NCBI GenBank assembly: GCA_018830645.1
Contig: JAHJSA010000077.1
Location: 1-64,000 of the forward strand
Source of the DNA: Actinomycetota bacterium
GTDB taxonomy: Bacteria > Actinomycetota > Thermoleophilia > RBG-16-64-13
Direction: 5' to 3'
DNA: 64,000 bases
Part shown: piece by piece, positions 58,644 through 64,000 of the stretch
Numbering within the stretch: position 1 is the first letter of the stretch
Layout of the letters: the number at the start of each line of letters is the position of its first letter
The notes under the pieces: generated by a model
What the model was told of the DNA's origin: nothing
Databases searched by the model: none
Seen by the model: only the letters and a program-made list of their open reading frames with translations
Made by a program: the position numbers and the translations under genes

Positions 58644-58937
58644 ATGGACCTACAGTGGGACACGGGTGCCGTTGAGAGCGGCTGGGAGGTGCGGTTGTCG
58701 GTGGCCCTTGACCGACGCGAGACGAGCGACCTCTTCCTGGTCGGAGACAAGCTGATCTCGTGGCCGACCGACGGCATGGTGCATCAGGGCGCAGGGCCCA
58801 TCGATCGTAGCAGCATGTTCCTGTCCGAGATCGTTGCCCGCCCCGAGGGCTTGCGGTTGGTGTATGAATCCGAGGAGGCAGCGGTGCGATCGGGGAAGAT
58901 CCTAGAGTATCAGGCCCGCGCTGCGTTGAGGGGGTGA
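58644..58937 (+). CDS. hypothetical protein
   Basis: MDLQWDTGAVESGWEVRLSVALDRRETSDLFLVGDKLISWPTDG...; overlaps the downstream roadblock gene. Confidence 0.6.
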   Translation: MDLQWDTGAVESGWEVRLSVALDRRETSDLFLVGDKLISWPTDGMVHQGAGPIDRSSMFLSEIVARPEGLRLVYESEEAAVRSGKILEYQARAALRG

Positions 58938-59275
58938 GACCGACGGTAACGACAGATCCCATCTACGAGCTGATGCGGAGCTACCTGGAGATCGACGGAG
59001 TGCTGGCCGCGATCCTGGTGTCCGATCAGGGGCTCGTGGTCAATGGAGCCCAAAGCGGCCAGATCGACATAGACACCATCTCGGCGTTGGTGGTCGATAC
59101 TCTGACTTCCGCGCAGCGGTTCGGGGTGGAGGCCGGTGTCGGACGTGTTGACACGCTCACGGTCGAGTTCGAGGAACTCTCGGTGCTGCTCGCCCCGTTC
59201 GACCACGACCTCATGCTCGCCCTCGTGGGCACACCCGGTGCCTTTCTACGGAACGGCGGCCTGCCGCTCATGTGA
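58934..59275 (+). CDS. roadblock/LC7 domain protein
   Basis: DPIYELMRSYLEIDGVLAAILVSDQGLVVNGAQSGQIDIDTISALVVDTLTSAQRFG...LAPFDHDLMLALVGTPGAFLRNGGLPLM. Confidence 0.8.
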   Translation: MRPTVTTDPIYELMRSYLEIDGVLAAILVSDQGLVVNGAQSGQIDIDTISALVVDTLTSAQRFGVEAGVGRVDTLTVEFEELSVLLAPFDHDLMLALVGTPGAFLRNGGLPLM

Positions 59276-59282
59276 GAAGCTC

Positions 59283-59720
59283 CTACTGGATCGAGGCGAG
59301 TAGTTGCCCCGTCCGGTAGTCCAGTAGGGCGATCACATCCGATTTGGAGTCGTCGTCGGCAGCCACCCCCCACACTTCCCAGATGAACGTCTCCGGCTCT
59401 CCGACGTAGAGGTCGTTCCCATCGATAGTGGTGTACCGGTAGTCCTCGACTCCCCCGAGGAAGAGGAGTTCGACGCGGTTCGGGCGTAGGTCTGTATCGG
59501 CGAACAGCGTCTTGGCCCGGTCCAAGGCTTCTCCTGAGGTGTTGAGCTCCGAGGAGGGGCTCACTGTCGCGGCGGCGAAGACGAAACGGTACGCGCGGAA
59601 CGGGTTGCCCACGTACTGACCGTCCTGCGTGGGCGATGTGTACCGTTCCGCTACTACGAGCGGCAGGAACAATAGGATCGCGACCGTGCCGAGCAGGATG
59701 ACGACGATACGCCGGTTCAT
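59283..59720 (-). CDS. hypothetical membrane-anchored/secreted protein
   Basis: MNRRIVVILLGTVAILLFLPLVVAERYTSPTQDGQYVGNPFRAYRFVFAAATVSP... Confidence 0.6.
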   Translation of the reverse strand: MNRRIVVILLGTVAILLFLPLVVAERYTSPTQDGQYVGNPFRAYRFVFAAATVSPSSELNTSGEALDRAKTLFADTDLRPNRVELLFLGGVEDYRYTTIDGNDLYVGEPETFIWEVWGVAADDDSKSDVIALLDYRTGQLLASIQ

Positions 59721-59899
59721 CCCGACCTTCCGACTCCCGACACGAGTGACTCCTTCCTCGCGGGTAGCGTACGAACTTGGCCGTGGCGAAACGGGGAGCG
59801 AAGATACTAGATTATCAGAGTCGACGCGCTGTGAGGGGCGCGTGCGCTATCGTCTGGCGGAGGGAAGGGCATCGGCCTGAGTCTGCCCGAAGCGCCCGG

Positions 59900-60874
59900 T
59901 TAGAGACGTTCGGCACGATCCGCCTCCTCGATCTCGGTCTGCGTGAGGTCGAGGGGCGAAGAGCCGCGCGTCGCGCGTCGGATGGCGGCACCGAGCCAGA
60001 TCGTCACGGCCACTAAGATGAGCGCCCCGAGAGCCAGTGTTCCGGCCATCTGCAGACCTACGAGCGAGAACATGCCGTACTCGTCGGTCGCGTAGACCAA
60101 CCAGTCGTCGCTCAATTCCAGGTCTGAACGATCGTAAGTGTCGAGCAGCGCCTGGTTGAAGCTGCGGGCGTGCGAGAGCCGGGTCACGAGGGCCCACAAC
60201 TCCTCCTCGTCGTAACGGTCGGCGAGGAAGCGCACAATCGCGAACCCTTGGATGGTGGCGAGGTCGCGATCGGGCCCGCGCAGAGCGTCGATCTCGTCGA
60301 GAGCCGAGAACCCGAGAAGATTCTCCGAAGTCGCCATGTAGAGCACTTCGATCGTGTGGTCGTCGGCTCCGGAGACGTATTGGGCGAAGCCCTCATTGAA
60401 CCAATCGGGTATTCGAAGCCCCGCCCGGACGTTTGCGCCAAGCAGGATGTGAGCCATTTCGTGCGTAACGACCTCTTGGTCGAGGTCGGTGCCCCGCAGG
60501 TAGATGCGGTTGCCGCCGAAGGTGGCGAATCCTCGGGTCATGGGAGCAGGCTGGATCCGCTCGTACTCGGCTTCGTCCTCGACCACGACGATCTCGACCG
60601 GCTCCGCCGGTCCGTTCACGAACCTGGGGCGGAGCTCCTCCCAAGCCCGATCGGCCATTGTGAGGGTCTTCACGGCCACCCCGTCCGTGGAGCTGCGTAC
60701 GCGCACGTGGGAGGAGGAGGCCACCGCTTCGAGGGAGATGAGTGTCGTCTGGTCGTGGGCCGAGGCCGGTAGGACGGCTGGGGAGAGGACGAGCGCGACA
60801 GCCGCCGCGACCACAGCAAGTAGGTGCGTCACGTTCCTGCGTCTTATGCCCTTCGTTCGCAGATCTCGCCTCAT
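59900..60874 (-). CDS. peptidase MA-like metallohydrolase with signal peptide and C-terminal TM
   Basis: THEMAHILLGANVRAGLRIPDWFNEGFAQYVSG: HExxH-type zinc motif plus downstream E; signal peptide. Confidence 0.8.
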   Translation of the reverse strand: MRRDLRTKGIRRRNVTHLLAVVAAAVALVLSPAVLPASAHDQTTLISLEAVASSSHVRVRSSTDGVAVKTLTMADRAWEELRPRFVNGPAEPVEIVVVEDEAEYERIQPAPMTRGFATFGGNRIYLRGTDLDQEVVTHEMAHILLGANVRAGLRIPDWFNEGFAQYVSGADDHTIEVLYMATSENLLGFSALDEIDALRGPDRDLATIQGFAIVRFLADRYDEEELWALVTRLSHARSFNQALLDTYDRSDLELSDDWLVYATDEYGMFSLVGLQMAGTLALGALILVAVTIWLGAAIRRATRGSSPLDLTQTEIEEADRAERL

Positions 60875-61377
60875 GCGCAGATCTCACCCCAGGTGACCGA
60901 CACGTGGCGGGCGAGGTCGCGGCTGGCAACGCGCAGCATGTGACGGTCTGAGCCGGCGCCGCAGAACACGACATCGGCCGACAAGATCACCGAGTCACCG
61001 AACACCGGAAGGTCGGCGGGCAGTCCCACCGGAGCCACGCCCCCGACGGGATAGCCGCTCGTCTTTTCCACGAGGCGCCGGGACGCCAGTCTTACTTCGC
61101 CGGCTCCCGCGAGAGTCGCCAGCTTGACGAACGAGAGATCACGGTCACCAGGCACCAGCGCCACCACCGGGGAACCGTCGGCGACGCACACGAGGCTCTT
61201 GACGATAGAGGAGACGGGGACCCCCAGGCCTTCGGCGGCCTCCGCCGCGGTGCGAGCATAGCCGCGCATCGTCACGATCTCGTGTGTGACGGCAGCGGCC
61301 GTCAGAACGGCGGAGACGGTGGTCTCGTCCGAGCGGCCGGGCGCATCGACGTCGTGCTCGTCCTGCGGGCGGTTCAT
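60871..61377 (-). CDS. YbaK/EbsC-like aminoacyl-tRNA deacylase
   Basis: VSSIVKSLVCVADGSPVVALVPGDRDLSFVKLATLAGAGEVRLASRRLVEKTSGYPVGGVAPVGLPADLPVFGDSVI. Confidence 0.88.
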   Translation of the reverse strand: MNRPQDEHDVDAPGRSDETTVSAVLTAAAVTHEIVTMRGYARTAAEAAEGLGVPVSSIVKSLVCVADGSPVVALVPGDRDLSFVKLATLAGAGEVRLASRRLVEKTSGYPVGGVAPVGLPADLPVFGDSVILSADVVFCGAGSDRHMLRVASRDLARHVSVTWGEICA

Positions 61378-61387
61378 GATGATTGAT

Positions 61388-61423
61388 TGTACCCCGTGAC
61401 CTTCGTGTACCCCGTGACCTTCG
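61388..61423. repeat. 18-bp direct tandem duplication (TGTACCCCGTGACCTTCG x2)
   Basis: Direct reading, upstream of the YbaK-like start codon. Confidence 0.95.
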
Positions 61424-61492
61424 GCCCGACTCGACGGGCCGTCCGCGGGCGGAGGGTCATGCGGGACTCCTGGGTGCGATACTATCCCCTCC

Positions 61493-62017
61493 ATGGGATC
61501 CAAAGTCGGCCGCATACTCGTGAACACCGGAGACGGGAAGGGCAAGACCACAGCTGCCCTCGGCACTGCGTTCCGGGCCGCCGGACACGGCCAGAACGTG
61601 GCCATCGTCCAGTTCCTGAAGGGTAAGTGGACGTACGGTGAGCTGGCCGCTATTCAGAGGTTTCCTAATATCTTTCTCGCTCGGATGGGCTCCGGATTCA
61701 CGTGGGAGAAGGAAGGACTCGAGGAAGACCGCGCCCTCGCGAACGCGGCATGGGAGATGTGCAGGCGGATCGCGCAGGAAGACGACCACGACCTTCTCGT
61801 GATGGATGAGCTGAACTACGCGATCGACTACGGTTTCATCGAAGTGGACGACGTCGTGCGCTTCCTCAAAGAGAAGCCGGAACGTCTGGCCATCATCATC
61901 ACGGGACGCCGGGCCCGGGAGGAGATCATGGACTGCGCCGACACGGTCACCGAGATGCGGGTTGTGAAGCACGCGTTCAAGGAAGGCACCCGGGCGCAGA
62001 AGGGCATCGAGTATTGA
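61493..62017 (+). CDS. cobO: cob(I)yrinic acid a,c-diamide adenosyltransferase
   Basis: ILVNTGDGKGKTTAALGTAFRAAGHGQNVAIVQFLKGKWTYGELAAI...LLVMDELNYAIDYGFIEVDDVVRFLKEKPERLAIIITGRRA. Confidence 0.93.
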   Translation: MGSKVGRILVNTGDGKGKTTAALGTAFRAAGHGQNVAIVQFLKGKWTYGELAAIQRFPNIFLARMGSGFTWEKEGLEEDRALANAAWEMCRRIAQEDDHDLLVMDELNYAIDYGFIEVDDVVRFLKEKPERLAIIITGRRAREEIMDCADTVTEMRVVKHAFKEGTRAQKGIEY

Positions 62018-62046
62018 TCCTGACGACCGCTGGGATCGCCGGCACT

Positions 62047-62136
62047 CGGGCACCTGGACCCCGGGCACCTGGACCCCGGGCACCTGGACCCCGGGCACCT
62101 GGACCCCGGGCACCTGGACCCCGGGCACCTGGACCC
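62047..62136. repeat. 15-bp perfect tandem repeat (CGGGCACCTGGACCC) x6
   Basis: Direct reading; intergenic between cobO and the HD-domain gene. Confidence 0.98.
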
Positions 62137-62165
62137 CGGGCATCGGGCACGGAGAGGGCACTGAA

Positions 62166-62852
62166 ATGAGCGAAGACCGGAAGAGCCACGAGATACCCCG
62201 ACTGGATGGTGTGAGGCGTCACCCGCATGTGGTGGAGTTCCTCGCGCGGGCCGACGACTATCTGGCGGCTCTCGGCTACACCGAGCACGGTATGCGTCAC
62301 GCATCGCTTGTGGCGCACATCGCGCACAACGTGCTCTCGCGCCTCGGGCGCTCCGACGAGGAAGCCCAGCTCGCTGCCGTGGCGGGCTACCTGCACGATC
62401 TCGGCAATTTCATCGCTCGCGAGAACCATGCGCAGTTCGCGGCTCTACTGGCGTACCAGATCCTACGCGACTTGGAGTACGATGCGGCGGACTGTGCCAC
62501 TGTGATGGGAGCCGTGGGCAATCACGACGAAGAGCTCGGACAGGTGGTCGATCCGGTTTCCGCGGCCCTGATCTTGGCGGACAAGTCCGACGTGCACCGG
62601 AGCCGGGTGCGAGACCCCTCGAACGCCGCCGTCGATATCCACGACCGGGTGAACTACGCGGCGGAGCGCTCGTTCCTCAACGTGGACGACGCGGCTAAGT
62701 CGATCACGCTCGAACTGACGATCGACACCTCCATTTCCGGGGTGATGGAGTATTTCGAGATATTCTTGTCGCGGATGATCATGTGCAGGCGGGCGGCCGA
62801 GCGGCTCGGTTGTGGGTTCCAGATGCAGATCAACGAACTGAAGATCTTCTAG
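62166..62852 (+). CDS. HD-domain phosphohydrolase-like protein
   Basis: EHGMRHASLVAHIAHNVLSRLGRSDEEAQLAAVAGYLHDLGNFIARENHAQFAALLAYQILRDL...GNHDEELGQVVDPVSAALILADKSDVHRSRV. Confidence 0.85.
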   Translation: MSEDRKSHEIPRLDGVRRHPHVVEFLARADDYLAALGYTEHGMRHASLVAHIAHNVLSRLGRSDEEAQLAAVAGYLHDLGNFIARENHAQFAALLAYQILRDLEYDAADCATVMGAVGNHDEELGQVVDPVSAALILADKSDVHRSRVRDPSNAAVDIHDRVNYAAERSFLNVDDAAKSITLELTIDTSISGVMEYFEIFLSRMIMCRRAAERLGCGFQMQINELKIF

Positions 62853-62873
62853 CAAAGGTCTGGAGGAGCGAAA

Positions 62874-63713
62874 GTGGTGCGTAGCGTCCCCACCGAGAGG
62901 GCACGAGCTGTGCTCGAGCGGCTCGTGGAGCTGAACCGCATCAGCGGCGACCTTCCCGACCGTGCAGGCTCTCCCGATCCTGAGGCCGACGACGAGGGCG
63001 ACCTGGCTCTCACCCCCGTGCGTCGGCGGCGCCTGTACGAGGATGTCGTGGCGCAACTCCAGCGACTCATCTCAAGCGGAAGACTGGAGCCCGGCGACCG
63101 TCTGCCGTCGGAGCGTGCGCTTGCGGACCAGCTGGCCGTGAGTCGGGCCAGCGTACGTGAGGCCCTTCGCATCCTCGAGGCCCGGGGGATGCTAGAGACC
63201 AGGCCAGGTCTCGGCTTGTTCGTCCGGGGCCGCCGCACGGAGGAGATCGTGAGCATCCTGGCGTCGTACCTCGTGCGGGAGCGAGAAAGCCTCCTGGAGG
63301 TGCTCGACGTGCGGGAAGCTCTCGAGCGCAAGGCGGCCGAGCGTGCCGCGATCCTCGCCACGAGCAGCGACCTCGAGTCGATCAAGGGCTCCCTCGTCCT
63401 GATGCAGGAGGAGGTACTGGAGGGGCGGGTGCCGTTCGAGTCCGACACCGCGTTCCATCGCGCTCTTGGAGCCGCTTCCCGTAACGAGGTGCTCAGTCAG
63501 ATGCTGGACACGGCGCTCGGACTGATGTCGCAGCGCAGGCGGGAGCTGCTGAGCGGCGATTACGGGGGGATCCTCATGCTGCACCAGCACGTCAACATCT
63601 ATCGCGCCATCAAGAACCGCGATGCCACGGCCGCCGGCGCGCTGGTTTCGGCACATCTTCGCGAACTTGGACAGACGCCGGCTCGACCTCGGGCGGGCTA
63701 TCCGCGCGCGTAG
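62874..63713 (+). CDS. FadR/GntR family transcriptional regulator (FCD domain)
   Basis: RRRLYEDVVAQLQRLISSGRLEPGDRLPSERALADQLAVSRASVREALRILEARGMLETRPGLGLFVRGR plus C-terminal FCD-like helices (DTAFHRALGAASRNEVLSQML). Confidence 0.92.
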   Translation: MVRSVPTERARAVLERLVELNRISGDLPDRAGSPDPEADDEGDLALTPVRRRRLYEDVVAQLQRLISSGRLEPGDRLPSERALADQLAVSRASVREALRILEARGMLETRPGLGLFVRGRRTEEIVSILASYLVRERESLLEVLDVREALERKAAERAAILATSSDLESIKGSLVLMQEEVLEGRVPFESDTAFHRALGAASRNEVLSQMLDTALGLMSQRRRELLSGDYGGILMLHQHVNIYRAIKNRDATAAGALVSAHLRELGQTPARPRAGYPRA

Positions 63714-63744
63714 TCCGCTCCCGGCTTGACTCGCATTGGTCCAG

Positions 63745-63755
63745 TGGTCTGACCA
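63745..63755. promoter_or_regulatory. putative GntR/FadR operator 1 (TGGTCTGACCA)
   Basis: Palindromic core within CAGTGGTCTGACCACCAG, 32 bp after the GntR gene. Confidence 0.7.
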
Positions 63756-63827
63756 CCAGCTCGTTCCTCTCAGGCTCCCGCGCGAACAACGTGATTCCAG
63801 CGTGGGATCGTGCCTGCTCTGCAGGGG

Positions 63828-63857
63828 TTGACACCGCTCTGTGACGTATGACACACT
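63828..63857 (+). promoter_or_regulatory. putative promoter upstream of operator 2
   Basis: TTGACA at 63828-63833, CACACT as weak -10 18 nt later. Confidence 0.35.
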
Positions 63858-63869
63858 GAACCCGTCCAC

Positions 63870-63880
63870 TGGTCTGACCA
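63870..63880. promoter_or_regulatory. putative GntR/FadR operator 2 (TGGTCTGACCA)
   Basis: Identical core within CCACTGGTCTGACCACTAG, 125 bp downstream of operator 1. Confidence 0.75.
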
Positions 63881-63964
63881 CTAGACGACGCGACCCAAGG
63901 GGGTTCCAGAGAGCGGCAAGTCGGGGGATTCGAACCCAAGAATACAGTGTCATCTTCCCGTGAC

Positions 63965-64000
63965 GACTGAAACATCCGAGGCAAGTCCGGTGAGAATCCG
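63965..64000 (+). ncRNA. cobalamin riboswitch, 5' portion, truncated at window edge
   Basis: GAGGCAAGTCCGGTGAGAATCCG resembles the GGGAA..xCCGGTGAxAATCCGG core of AdoCbl riboswitches; remainder is outside the window. Confidence 0.65.

Noticed and set aside
59790-59850. Remnant duplication of the 58890-58935 segment (GKILEYQARAALRG versus AKILDYQSRRAVRG)
   Set aside because: The similarity is short and found only by eye in an uncertain frame; it could be chance without an alignment statistic.
62047-62136. CRISPR array
   Set aside because: Repeats are 15 bp, directly abutting with no spacers; a tandem minisatellite rather than CRISPR. No cas genes seen.
63901-64000. Complete tRNA gene on the minus strand near the window end
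   Set aside because: T-loop-like GGTTCGAATCCC is present but the T-stem mispairs and there is no matching 5' acceptor or anticodon arm.

Overview
High-GC bacterial chromosomal window, most likely from an actinobacterial or coriobacterial-type lineage (inferred from gene content and order only). It spans the replication-origin neighbourhood. On the minus strand lies a GHKL-ATPase/HTH protein, then dnaA, dnaN, an S4 protein, recF, a DUF721 protein, gyrB and gyrA. On the plus strand lies rpmH, rnpA, yidD, yidC, jag, mnmE, a 42-aa ORF, an MnmG-like flavoprotein, mnmG, rsmG, parA and parB. A perfect 16-bp parS palindrome sits inside mnmG, and DnaA boxes occur on both sides of dnaA. The left 15 kb is a cell-surface polysaccharide locus: murJ, glycosyltransferases, two wecB paralogs, a nucleotide-sugar dehydrogenase, a GT4-WecG fusion and a polymerase/ligase. 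The middle holds larB, ddl, an ECF sigma/anti-sigma/bactofilin-like operon, azlCD, pilT, pilB, an HD-GYP receptor with a periplasmic CxxCH motif, tRNA-Ala and tRNA-Ile, a CooT-like protein, a catalytically degenerate CbiA-like protein and a two-component system. The right end holds cobO, an HD protein and a FadR-type GntR regulator. After the regulator come two TGGTCTGACCA operator palindromes and the beginning of a probable cobalamin riboswitch. No CRISPR array, rRNA or transposase was seen. The most notable items are the ATPase-HTH protein next to dnaA, the MnmG-like paralog and microORF between mnmE and mnmG, the degenerate CbiA paralog, the GntR operator plus riboswitch module, and several short tandem repeats at gene ends and linkers.
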